A stretch of 64,000 bases of DNA from the NCBI GenBank assembly GCA_937944485.1, contig CALDYU010000018.1, forward strand, positions 1 to 64,000, given 5' to 3'. The notes beneath the pieces are model-generated. The model made no database searches. It had not been told where the DNA came from and was given only the letters and a program-made list of their open reading frames with translations. This document shows positions 8,713 to 16,467 of the stretch, one piece after another (the stretch's first letter is position 1; each line of letters begins with the position of its first letter). The stretch is from an uncultured Flavobacteriaceae bacterium (GTDB lineage Bacteria; Bacteroidota; Bacteroidia; Flavobacteriales; Flavobacteriaceae). The position numbers and the translations under genes are program-made.

Positions 8713-8750
8713 TAAAAGAGCCCTATTGAATTTTCAATAGGGCTCTTTTA
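8713..8750. terminator. Bidirectional terminator between convergent genes
   Basis: A perfect 18-bp stem (TAAAAGAGCCCTATTGAA paired with TTCAATAGGGCTCTTTTA) with A- and T-tracts on its two arms lies between the lipocalin-like lipoprotein (+) and the T9SS-sorted miniprotein (-). It can terminate both. Confidence 0.9.
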
Positions 8751-8764
8751 GTTGGTAGTTATAT

Positions 8765-9115
8765 TTACTGTTTCAAAAATTTTTTTTGCACCTGCTGATT
8801 TTCTGATTCAATACGAATTAAATAAATGCCTGCATTTAAATTTGGAATAGGTATGCTGAGTGCATTTTTACGAATTGCCCATTGGTGATTTATTAGTACG
8901 TTACCCGAAAGGTCTGAAATTTTAATAGTAGCTTTTGGACTATTCTTTAGATTTAAAATATTGACCACATTCTTTGCGGGATTAGGAAATATTTTGATTT
9001 TTTGATGTACAGTAGTAGCTGTTTCAAAGCTATTTTCCACTACTCTTGTATTTTGAGTAAACACAAAGTGCAAGGAGCACAAAAGAAGTAAAAGAAGTAG
9101 TTTATATTTTCGCAT
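8765..9115 (-). CDS. Minimal secreted protein with T9SS type A sorting domain
   Basis: Only 116 residues. An N-terminal signal peptide (hydrophobic run LLLLLLLCSLHFVF, then TQ) is followed by about 20 residues of linker. Almost everything else is a T9SS type A C-terminal sorting domain: KIFPNPAKNVVNI, then ATIKISDLSGNVL, then LNAGIYLIRIE and a basic C-terminal QVQKKFLKQ. The domain normally sits at the end of a much larger cargo and directs it through the SprA translocon. Here there is no catalytic or adhesive passenger. It may be a small surface protein, a decoy or cargo remnant, or a decayed gene whose passenger was lost. The frame is intact. Confidence 0.8.
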   Translation of the reverse strand: MRKYKLLLLLLLCSLHFVFTQNTRVVENSFETATTVHQKIKIFPNPAKNVVNILNLKNSPKATIKISDLSGNVLINHQWAIRKNALSIPIPNLNAGIYLIRIESENQQVQKKFLKQ

Positions 9116-9454
9116 AACAGGTAAATCGTTAATTCATAACGAGATAAGAACAAGCTTATTCTTATTAAAATCATAAAATATTGTTATAAAAACTATTTAA
9201 ACTCAAGCTTCAAATTATTCATGACATAGTTTGATTCAAAGTGTATTTTCAATGCTCATTAAACTACACTTACTACGTAATAGCAGAAAAAGAGAACTTT
9301 TCGTCCGACACCTTCAAAACCAGAATTATATACTTTATCTATAAAATAAGCAGTAGTTATTCACTTGATCGTTGATTGTGCTCACATATCGATGATATTT
9401 TAAGTTTTCTGAGGCTCAAAATACCTTAGCAGAGAATTTTAAATTAAAAATATT
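9116..9454. other. 339-base intergenic region
   Basis: This AT-rich stretch lies between two divergently transcribed genes. I find no exact TAnnTTTG element on either strand and no convincing small ORF, tRNA or stable hairpin. It probably holds promoters for both neighbours that deviate from consensus. Confidence 0.4.
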
Positions 9455-9949
9455 ATGAAGTTCCCTAAAATTTTACTTCTTCTTGGCCTAGTGTTATTTG
9501 TTTCTTGCGAAAAAGACGAAAATGAAGAAGCTATTCAAGCATTAGTCGGTCACTGGCATATCTGGGATTATGAACCCAGTGCAGATAGTCCAGAAGAAGC
9601 ATCCTTACTGGCAAAAGAAGCTATTCTTGAATTGGTAAGAGTAGGTTGTGATCCTATCGAGTTTACCTTTAAAGCGGATCGAAAAGTGTCTTATAGAACA
9701 GGAATGCGTTTTTTAAATCCTTCTATGGTAGAGGGTAAAGTGAGTGTAAATTGTGCACCTACGTATGACGATCAAGAGGGTACATTTGATTATGATTTTG
9801 AGACCTTAACTTTAAATTTAGAATCGGAGACAATTAAGTTGAATGCTGCTATTGAAGGCAGGTATTTAACTACGATTGTAGATGATATGATAATCAATGG
9901 AGTTACAGTTTCTGGTAAATTATATTTTATTGTAGAAACAGGAGAATAA
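9455..9949 (+). CDS. Lipocalin-like lipoprotein, distant paralogue of the 8197 gene
   Basis: The 164-residue protein starts with a lipoprotein signal (LVLFVSC) followed at once by EKDENEE, an acidic stretch like the lipoprotein surface-export signals described in flavobacteria. The domain matches the plan of the lipoprotein at 8197: ALVGHWHIWDYEP for the first strand, GCDPIEFTFKADRKVSYR, a Cys-Ala-Pro before DDQEGTFDYDFETLTLNL, and a closing KLYFIVETGE strand. The two paralogues flank the T9SS miniprotein on opposite sides. A strong bidirectional terminator separates it from polA. The ligand is unknown. Confidence 0.72.
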   Translation: MKFPKILLLLGLVLFVSCEKDENEEAIQALVGHWHIWDYEPSADSPEEASLLAKEAILELVRVGCDPIEFTFKADRKVSYRTGMRFLNPSMVEGKVSVNCAPTYDDQEGTFDYDFETLTLNLESETIKLNAAIEGRYLTTIVDDMIINGVTVSGKLYFIVETGE

Positions 9950-9980
9950 CTGAGTTTCATATATTAGTTTATAGAAATAA

Positions 9981-10010
9981 AAAAAGACAGTCTATTTAGG
10001 CTGTCTTTTT
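9981..10010. terminator. Bidirectional terminator between lipoprotein gene and polA
   Basis: A 10-bp stem AAAAAGACAG/CTGTCTTTTT with a 10-base loop lies between the lipoprotein stop (9949) and the polA stop (10015). A- and T-tracts on the two arms suit both directions. Confidence 0.88.
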
Positions 10011-10014
10011 AGTT

Positions 10015-12852
10015 TTAATGCGCTTCTAACCAATTGGTTCCAACACCCAATTCGACATCTAGCGGAACCGCTAATTCGTATGCATTTTCCATCTCCGATT
10101 GCACCATCGCTTTTAGTTTTTCCATTTCAGGATTGTACACATCGAATACCAATTCATCGTGTACCTGTAAAAGCATTTTAGAGGTGTAGTTTTCTGCGGT
10201 TAGCTTAGTATGAATATTAATCATAGCAATTTTAATGATATCGGCGGCACTACCTTGAATAGGAGCGTTTACCGCATTTCTTTCTGCTGCCCCTCGAACG
10301 ATGGCATTATTTCCATTAATATCTTTCAAATACCTACGCCTTCCTAATATGGTTTCTACATAACCATTATCACGAGCAAAATTTACTTGCTCACTCATGT
10401 AATTTCGTAGTTTCGGGTAGGTCGCGTAATAAGTTTCAATCAGTTCTTTTGCTTCTGATCGAGAGAGTTCCGTTTGGTTGCTAAGGCCAAAGGCCGAAAC
10501 GCCATAAATAATTCCGAAGTTTACAGTTTTAGCATTGCTACGTTGTTCTCTGGTTACCTCTTCTAATGGCACATTGAAAACGCGAGCAGCGGTGGAGGCA
10601 TGAATATCTTCTCCATTTTTAAAAGCTTCTATCATTGTCGTTTCTTCACTCAACGCAGCAATTATGCGGAGTTCTATTTGCGAGTAATCCGCCGCTAAAA
10701 GGGTATAGTTTTCATTTCTGGGAACAAAAGCTTTTCTAACTTGTCTGCCACGTTCGGTTCGAATAGGAATATTCTGAAGATTCGGATTATTACTACTCAA
10801 CCTCCCTGTTGCTGCAACGGTTTGCATATAATCAGTATGCACGCGACCTGTAGTTTCATCAACTTGTAAAGGCAATGCGTCAACATAGGTGCTTTTCAGT
10901 TTAGATAATCCGCGATATTCTAGCACGTTTTGAATTATCTCATGGTCTTTAGCCAAATACGAGAGCACATCTTCCGCGGTAGAATACTGCCCTGTTTTCG
11001 TCTTTTTTGGCTTGTCAACCAATTTTAATTTATCAAATAAAACTTCGCCAAGCTGCTTTGGTGAACCAATATTAAATTCTTGATCTGCCTCGGTATATAT
11101 TTTTTGTTGCAGCGCTGCAATGTCATTGTTTAGGTCTTCGGAAAGGGAATTTAAAAATGCTTCGTCTAAGTTAATCCCTTCAGATTCCATGGCAGCCAAA
11201 ACTCGTAGTAACGGAATTTCAATGTTTTTAAACAAGTCTTCAGTATTCGCTTCTTTTAGCTCTGGACGAAAATGTTGCGCTAACTGAAAAGTAATATCAG
11301 CATCTTCAACCGCGTATTCTGTTTGTTTTTCTATGGGAACATCGCGCATCGAAAGTTGGTTCTTTCCTTTTTTACCTATTAACTCGGTAATAGAAATAGG
11401 GGTATAGTTGAGATAGGTTTCGGAAAGCACATCCATATTATGCCGCATATCGGGGTTGATTAAATAATGTGCTAACATCGTGTCAAAAAACTTCCCTTTT
11501 ACCTGTACATCATATTTTTGAAGCACTTTAATGTCATATTTTAAATTTTGACCGATCTTCTCAATGTTTTCTGATTCAAAAAAGGGTCGCAGTTCTTCCA
11601 TGCGCTCTTGCGCTTCTTTTTTATCCTCAGGAAAAGGAACATAAAATCCTTTGGTTGCTTCCCAAGAAAAAGCAATCCCCACTAATTCAGCCGTTAACGG
11701 ATTTAAGCCTGTGGTTTCAGTATCAAAACACACAGACGTTTGTTTCATTAAATTTTGAAGAAATAACTTTGTGGCCATACCCGGTAGAATACTTTGATAG
11801 GAGTGGGCAACGTCATTTATGGTTTTTCTTCCTGAATAATTTGGAGTAGTGCCCGCTGCTTTTGATGGGTCTTCACCGAATAATGAAAATTGCCCACCAC
11901 CAGCTTCTTTAGGTTTAGCCTTTGCAATAGGTACGTCTGGCGATTGTGTTTGGGTTGCTGGTTCATCTTCAGAGAAAATTTTAATAAACTGATCTTTTAG
12001 CCTTCTAAATTCTAACTCGTCAAAAATGGTCTGTACTTTTTCAGCATTCGGATCACACATCTCATAATCCTTTGCATCAAAAGTCACATCAACATCTAAA
12101 CTTATGGTTGCTAGTTTTTTTGAAAGTAAACCAAGTTCGCCATTGGCTTCAACTTTCTCTTTCATTTTTCCTTTAAGCTTATCGGTATTCTCTAAAAGCC
12201 CTTCAATGGAACCAAATTGCTCCAGAAATTTTTTAGCGGTTTTATCCCCAACGCCGGGTAAACCAGGTATATTATCACTTGCATCTCCCATCATACCCAA
12301 GTAGTCAATCACTTGTTCGGGTCTTTCAACTCCAAAACGTTTTTGAACTTCAGGAATACCCCAAATTTCAATACCATTACCCATTCGGGCCGGGCGGTAC
12401 ATGAAAATATTTTCAGAGACCAATTGTCCAAAGTCTTTATCAGGGGTTACCATAAAAACCTTATAATCTTCTTTTTCTGCTTGTTTGGCAAGCGTGCCAA
12501 TAATATCATCGGCTTCCCAACCTTCTTTAACCACTACAGGTATATGCATCGCTTTTAAAATATCTTGAATATAAGGTACAGCAATCCGAATGGCATCTGG
12601 TGTCTCATCACGATTCGCTTTATACTCAGGGAACATTTCCGTACGTTCGACACTTCCACCTTTATCAAAACAAACGGCTAGGTGGTCAGGTTTTTCACGT
12701 TTGATCACGTCAAAAAGAGAATTCATAAAACCCATGATGGCAGAAGTGTCCATCCCCTTAGAGTTGATTCGTGGGTTTTTGATTAAGGCATAATAGCCTC
12801 TAAAAATTAAGGCAAATGCATCGAGTAAAAAAAGTCGTTTTTGTTCAGCCAT
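10015..12852 (-). CDS. polA: DNA polymerase I
   Basis: The 945-residue protein has all three Pol I modules. Residues 1 to about 295 are the 5' nuclease (FLLDAFALIFRGYYAL, EADDIIGTLA, DKDFGQLV, then GLPGVGDKTA as the HhH DNA-binding turn). Residues of about 345-545 are the 3'-5' proofreading exonuclease; its DxE catalytic pair is intact (SVCFDTETTGLNP, D377 and E379), with EDADITFQL further on. Residues of about 560-945 are the family A polymerase, with DYSQIELRIIAALS (motif A), RSNAKTVNFGIIYG (motif B) and QVHDELVFDV (motif C). A 30-50 residue Pro/Lys-rich linker joins the first two. It fills Okazaki and repair gaps. Confidence 0.97.
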   Translation of the reverse strand: MAEQKRLFLLDAFALIFRGYYALIKNPRINSKGMDTSAIMGFMNSLFDVIKREKPDHLAVCFDKGGSVERTEMFPEYKANRDETPDAIRIAVPYIQDILKAMHIPVVVKEGWEADDIIGTLAKQAEKEDYKVFMVTPDKDFGQLVSENIFMYRPARMGNGIEIWGIPEVQKRFGVERPEQVIDYLGMMGDASDNIPGLPGVGDKTAKKFLEQFGSIEGLLENTDKLKGKMKEKVEANGELGLLSKKLATISLDVDVTFDAKDYEMCDPNAEKVQTIFDELEFRRLKDQFIKIFSEDEPATQTQSPDVPIAKAKPKEAGGGQFSLFGEDPSKAAGTTPNYSGRKTINDVAHSYQSILPGMATKLFLQNLMKQTSVCFDTETTGLNPLTAELVGIAFSWEATKGFYVPFPEDKKEAQERMEELRPFFESENIEKIGQNLKYDIKVLQKYDVQVKGKFFDTMLAHYLINPDMRHNMDVLSETYLNYTPISITELIGKKGKNQLSMRDVPIEKQTEYAVEDADITFQLAQHFRPELKEANTEDLFKNIEIPLLRVLAAMESEGINLDEAFLNSLSEDLNNDIAALQQKIYTEADQEFNIGSPKQLGEVLFDKLKLVDKPKKTKTGQYSTAEDVLSYLAKDHEIIQNVLEYRGLSKLKSTYVDALPLQVDETTGRVHTDYMQTVAATGRLSSNNPNLQNIPIRTERGRQVRKAFVPRNENYTLLAADYSQIELRIIAALSEETTMIEAFKNGEDIHASTAARVFNVPLEEVTREQRSNAKTVNFGIIYGVSAFGLSNQTELSRSEAKELIETYYATYPKLRNYMSEQVNFARDNGYVETILGRRRYLKDINGNNAIVRGAAERNAVNAPIQGSAADIIKIAMINIHTKLTAENYTSKMLLQVHDELVFDVYNPEMEKLKAMVQSEMENAYELAVPLDVELGVGTNWLEAH

Positions 12853-12870
12853 TATTGAAAATCAGAAATA

Positions 12871-12878
12871 CAAAATTA
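12871..12878 (-). promoter_or_regulatory. Candidate -7 element for polA
   Basis: The minus strand reads TAATTTTG, matching TAnnTTTG, 18 bases before the polA ATG. No clear TTG is seen further upstream. If used, the mRNA leader would be very short. Confidence 0.4.
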
Positions 12879-12958
12879 GAAGGACTAGGTTAAATAATTA
12901 GAATTTTTAAATGTACGAATTGGATGCAAAAAAGGAATTATAAATACACGAAATTCTA

Positions 12959-13954
12959 TTAGGTCTTTAAAAAACTCTCCGATGGCTTGTTCGAATGCCC
13001 TTCTTCAGAATATTCCCGATAGGTAAACCCAGGATGAATACAAAAACCTCCGGTTTCTCCTTTTTTATTTATAGCGATAAAGCCAATTTGAAAATCAGTA
13101 CGGTCTTTATTCTTAGCCATAATTCGTTTTACCCCTTCTTCACAGGCTTCTTGTGGCGATTTGCCTTGACGCATTAATTCTACGATCAAAAAACTACCAA
13201 CGGTTCGAACGACTTCTTCACCAACTCCAGTTGCCGTTGCAGCACCAATTTCATTGTCAACGAAAAGTCCCGCCCCAATTATCGGTGAGTCGCCAACGCG
13301 ACCTGCATATTTATAACCCATACCACTTGTGGTACAAGCACCTGAAATATCTCCATTTTTATCAATAGCCAAAATACCAATAGTATCGTGGTTCTCAATA
13401 TTGACAATGGGTTTGTATTCCGATGTTTTTTTCCATTCTAGCCATTCTTGTTTTGACTGTTCTGTGAGTAGGTTCGTTTTTTCGAATCCCTGCTCATAGG
13501 CGAATTTTTCTGCTCCTTTTCCTGCTAACATAACATGGGGTGTTTCTTCCATCACTTTGCGGGCTACCGATACAGGGCTGGCAATATTTTGCATTGCTAA
13601 TACCGCACCACAATTGCCATCTTTGTCCATAATACAGGCATCTAACGTAACATTGCCGTCACGATCAGGTCGGCCACCAACGCCAACTGTTTGATTATTG
13701 ACATCGGCTTCTTCAACCATGGCGCCTTGTTGTACCGCATCAAGAGAACTCCCACCTTCTTTTAATACTTCCCAAGCCTTAGCAGTTGCATTCTCAAAAT
13801 TCCAAGTACAAATTGCAATTGGCCTAATGGCTCTGCCAGTTTTTGACGGCGTATCTTTTGATGTTACGTTGTCTTGGCATGAAACTATTAACGGGGCTGA
13901 AATCAATCCCGCAGCAGCGGCACTAGAATTTTTTAGAAAATTTCTTCTTTGCAT
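12959..13954 (-). CDS. Glycosylasparaginase (N4-(beta-N-acetylglucosaminyl)-L-asparaginase), Tat-exported
   Basis: This 331-residue Ntn hydrolase removes Asn from N-linked glycan remnants (GlcNAc-Asn). The autocleavage and nucleophile site is clear: NIENHD-TIGILAID, with D190/T191, where cleavage exposes the catalytic Thr. Further family motifs are GGRPDRDGNVTLDA, AVLAMQNIASPVSVARKV, GRVGDSPIIGAGLFVDNE (substrate loop) and GAATATGVGEE. The N-terminus MQRRNFLKNSSAAAAGL is a twin-arginine signal, and a possible lipobox (LIVSC) follows, so a folded periplasmic enzyme, perhaps lipid-anchored, is likely. It reads towards polA and is divergent from cutC by 42 bases. The choice of substrate over isoaspartyl peptides rests on the HDTIG motif. 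Confidence 0.9.
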   Translation of the reverse strand: MQRRNFLKNSSAAAAGLISAPLIVSCQDNVTSKDTPSKTGRAIRPIAICTWNFENATAKAWEVLKEGGSSLDAVQQGAMVEEADVNNQTVGVGGRPDRDGNVTLDACIMDKDGNCGAVLAMQNIASPVSVARKVMEETPHVMLAGKGAEKFAYEQGFEKTNLLTEQSKQEWLEWKKTSEYKPIVNIENHDTIGILAIDKNGDISGACTTSGMGYKYAGRVGDSPIIGAGLFVDNEIGAATATGVGEEVVRTVGSFLIVELMRQGKSPQEACEEGVKRIMAKNKDRTDFQIGFIAINKKGETGGFCIHPGFTYREYSEEGHSNKPSESFLKT

Positions 13955-13996
13955 CGGTTTTGGATGTTTATTTTTAGAGAACTAAATATAAGTAAA

Positions 13997-14719
13997 ATGC
14001 TAGTAGAAGTTTGTGCTAATTCTTTAGAATCTGCTCTTAATGCAGAAAAGGCTGGGGCCGATAGAATTGAACTTTGTTCAGAGTTGGCTGTAGGAGGAAT
14101 CACGCCTTCTTACGGACTTTTAAAGGCAGTACGTGAACAAGTCAATATTCCCGTCAATGTTTTAATTCGACCGCGAAGTGGTGATTTTACATATTCGGAA
14201 GATGAGTTTGCAATAATGAAACGAAATATTAAACTGTGTGCGGATTTAGGTTTTAACGGAATTGTTTCTGGCGTTTTACATCAGGATTTTTCTATTGATG
14301 TGAAACGAACAGAAATACTAAAGCAGATGGCAGATGCGTTGACTTTTACTTTTCACCGCGCCTTTGATTGGGTAAATGAGCCTCAGTTGGCTTTGAAAGA
14401 TTTAGAAAGTTTGAATGTTGATACTGTCTTAACGTCAGGGCAGCAAAAATCGGCTTTTACTGGGATGGAATTGTTAACGAAATTGCATCAAGAGCACCAT
14501 AGCATAACCATTATGCCAGGTGGCGGAATTAATGCTGAAAACGCACATCACTTTGCAAAAAAAAACTTCAAAGCAGTACATTTATCGGGAGTGCAATTTC
14601 ACAAAACTTTAAATCATTTGCCTTCGGTTTCAATGCATTCAGAATCTTTTTTAAAAGATGACGCTATAGCTATTTCTAATGTCGATATAATACGTAAAGT
14701 AGTTGAAATCGTTAAATAA
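13997..14719 (+). CDS. cutC: CutC family protein
   Basis: The 240-residue TIM-barrel protein starts MLVEVCANSLESALNAEKAG, the conserved CutC N-terminus, so I use the ATG at 13997 although the frame is open 48 bases further up. Other motifs are GADRIELCSELAVGGITPSYG, NVLIRPRSGDFTYS, FHRAFDW, VLTSGQQ and IMPGGGINAENA. CutC was named for copper tolerance in Escherichia coli, but a direct role in copper handling is disputed and its reaction is not established. The upstream gene is divergent, and the downstream metallophosphoesterase, 55 bases on, has its own candidate promoter. Confidence 0.92.
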   Translation: MLVEVCANSLESALNAEKAGADRIELCSELAVGGITPSYGLLKAVREQVNIPVNVLIRPRSGDFTYSEDEFAIMKRNIKLCADLGFNGIVSGVLHQDFSIDVKRTEILKQMADALTFTFHRAFDWVNEPQLALKDLESLNVDTVLTSGQQKSAFTGMELLTKLHQEHHSITIMPGGGINAENAHHFAKKNFKAVHLSGVQFHKTLNHLPSVSMHSESFLKDDAIAISNVDIIRKVVEIVK

Positions 14720-14753
14720 ATCCAAATTCAATCGTGTACGTTTTTATAAAAGA

Positions 14754-14761
14754 TAACTTTG
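14754..14761 (+). promoter_or_regulatory. Candidate -7 element for the metallophosphoesterase gene
   Basis: TAACTTTG matches TAnnTTTG and ends 13 bases before the ATG at 14775. No good -33 TTG is visible. The predicted leader would be very short. Confidence 0.4.
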
Positions 14762-14774
14762 CAAAAAAATAAAT

Positions 14775-16013
14775 ATGCTTCGTTTTGCCCTGATACTTTC
14801 TGTATTGTATGTCCTCTTTTCTATTTATGGTTTTCAGGCCTTTAAAACCTTGTTCAAATCTCCGATTGTTCATTGGGCCTATTTGGGAATATTTTCTTTG
14901 GTATGGTTTTACTTTTTATACAAGCTATATATTTTTAAACCTGGATCGCCTTTGCAGCCAGGAACGGCAATAGCTGGAGGAGTCTTTTTTTCATTTATGG
15001 TTTTGGCATTCGTACTTAGCTGTTTTATGTTGCTTGAAGATGTCTTTCGTCTTTCGGTTTTGGGAATAGGAAAATTGTACGACCCTACGGCTGCCATATC
15101 TTCACGACGCAAATTTATTAGTACTATAGGCTTGGGTCTAGCAGTCTTGCCTTTCGGTGCCTTACTCTACGGAATGTACAAAGGCAAGTATAATTACAAG
15201 GTACTTCAATATACCATGGAGTTTGAAGATTTACCTGATGCCTTTGACGGGTATCAAATTACACAAATATCAGATGTGCATAGTGGCAGTTTTGATGATC
15301 GTGATAAGATTGCTTATGGTATAGATTTGATTAATAAACAAGAAAGTGATGTTTTATTATTTACAGGAGATATGGTAAATAATGAGACCAGTGAAATGGA
15401 ACCTTGGAAAGACTTGTTCGGAAAACTCAAAGCCAAAGACGGAAAATTTGCAGTTTTAGGAAATCATGACTATGGTGATTACAAACGATGGCATGAAAAT
15501 GAACAGCAGAATGAGCTATTAAAAAAGAATAATCTCGAAGCTTTGAAGCAATTGCAAAAAGAAATGGGTTTTGATTTATTGCTTAATGAAAGCCGTTATC
15601 TTGAAAAAAACGGATCGCGTATTGCTTTAATAGGTGTCGAAAATTGGGGTAAGGGTGGTTTTAAAAAAGCTGGAGATTTACAAAAAGCTAAAGCAGGGAT
15701 TCATAAAAATGATTTCAAAATATTGATGAGTCATGACCCTAGTCATTGGGAAGCAGAGGTAATTCCAGATGACTATCATTATCACTTGACTTTGAGTGGT
15801 CATACCCACGGCATGCAGTTTGGTATTGAAATTCCAGGATGGTTTAAGTGGAGTCCTGTAAAATGGCGCTATAAGCAATGGGCGGGTATTTATGAAGAAC
15901 TAGGGCAGTACATTAATGTGAATCGTGGATTTGGTTTTATCGGTTACCCTGGGCGGTTCGGTATTTGGCCAGAAATTACAGTTATTACCCTTAAAAAGAA
16001 ATCCTTAACATGA
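14775..16013 (+). CDS. Membrane-anchored metallophosphoesterase
   Basis: The 412-residue protein has three or four hydrophobic N-terminal segments (about residues 1-20, 32-55, 66-92 and a weaker one near 115-130). A cytosolic or periplasmic calcineurin-like phosphoesterase domain follows. All metal-binding blocks are intact: QISDVHSGS (D-x-H), FTGDMVNN (GD), VLGNHDYGDY (GNHD), MSHDP and LSGHTHGMQFG (GHTH). The substrate cannot be told from sequence; relatives act on lipids, nucleotides or phosphoproteins. It follows cutC on the same strand and is followed by a hairpin and the thioredoxin-like gene. Confidence 0.9.
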   Translation: MLRFALILSVLYVLFSIYGFQAFKTLFKSPIVHWAYLGIFSLVWFYFLYKLYIFKPGSPLQPGTAIAGGVFFSFMVLAFVLSCFMLLEDVFRLSVLGIGKLYDPTAAISSRRKFISTIGLGLAVLPFGALLYGMYKGKYNYKVLQYTMEFEDLPDAFDGYQITQISDVHSGSFDDRDKIAYGIDLINKQESDVLLFTGDMVNNETSEMEPWKDLFGKLKAKDGKFAVLGNHDYGDYKRWHENEQQNELLKKNNLEALKQLQKEMGFDLLLNESRYLEKNGSRIALIGVENWGKGGFKKAGDLQKAKAGIHKNDFKILMSHDPSHWEAEVIPDDYHYHLTLSGHTHGMQFGIEIPGWFKWSPVKWRYKQWAGIYEELGQYINVNRGFGFIGYPGRFGIWPEITVITLKKKSLT

Positions 16014-16038
16014 ATTTAACTTCAAAAAGCTCCAAAAA

Positions 16039-16066
16039 CCCTATATTTCTGTAGGGATTTAACATT
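16039..16066 (+). terminator. Probable terminator after the metallophosphoesterase gene
   Basis: CCCTATA pairs with TGTAGGG (7 bp, one G-U) around TTTC, flanked by A- and T-rich sequence (ATTTAACATTTTT). It lies 26 bases after the stop and just upstream of the next gene's -7 element. Confidence 0.5.
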
Positions 16067-16072
16067 TTTCAC

Positions 16073-16080
16073 TACTTTTG
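16073..16080 (+). promoter_or_regulatory. Candidate -7 element for the thioredoxin-like gene
   Basis: TACTTTTG matches TAnnTTTG, 23 bases before the ATG at 16104. There is no clear TTG at the -33 distance; the hairpin of the preceding terminator occupies that space. Confidence 0.45.
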
Positions 16081-16103
16081 AGGTGTAAAACAATGCTTTA
16101 TAT

Positions 16104-16400
16104 ATGTCGAAATTTGGAGAACTTATAGATTTAAAGGTTCCTGTGTTGTTAGACTTTTACGCAGACTGGAATGATCAGTCTACTGCAATGCATCCTGTAC
16201 TTCGTGATGTAGCCGCTGCTTTAGGCGATAAAGGAAAAGTTATTAAAATTGATGTAGACAAAAACAAAGAACTTTCACAAGCATTACGTGTAAAGGGCTT
16301 ACCTACTTTAATGATCTACAAAAAAGGCGAAATGGTTTGGCGTCAAAGCGGCGAACAAGATGCTAATACGCTTATTGGCATTCTAAACGAATACGTATAG
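16104..16400 (+). CDS. Thioredoxin-fold protein lacking the active-site cysteines
   Basis: The 98-residue protein is a single thioredoxin domain without a signal peptide, so cytoplasmic. The fold landmarks are all there: PVLLDFYADW at strand 1 and its active-site turn, KVIKIDVDKNKELSQALRVKG, cis-Pro in GLPTLMIYKKGEMVWR, and a final helix. The CGPC motif is replaced: after Trp22 the sequence is N-D-Q-S, so both redox Cys positions hold Asn and Ser, and the whole protein has no Cys. It cannot act as a disulfide reductase. A binding or scaffold role is inferred. It stands alone between a metallophosphoesterase and a convergent DUF2723 gene. Confidence 0.88.
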   Translation: MSKFGELIDLKVPVLLDFYADWNDQSTAMHPVLRDVAAALGDKGKVIKIDVDKNKELSQALRVKGLPTLMIYKKGEMVWRQSGEQDANTLIGILNEYV

Positions 16401-16467
16401 GTACGTACGGTTCAAGAAACTGAGGCAGTCACAATCTCAATTTCCCCCCCCAACAAGACTAGACTAC

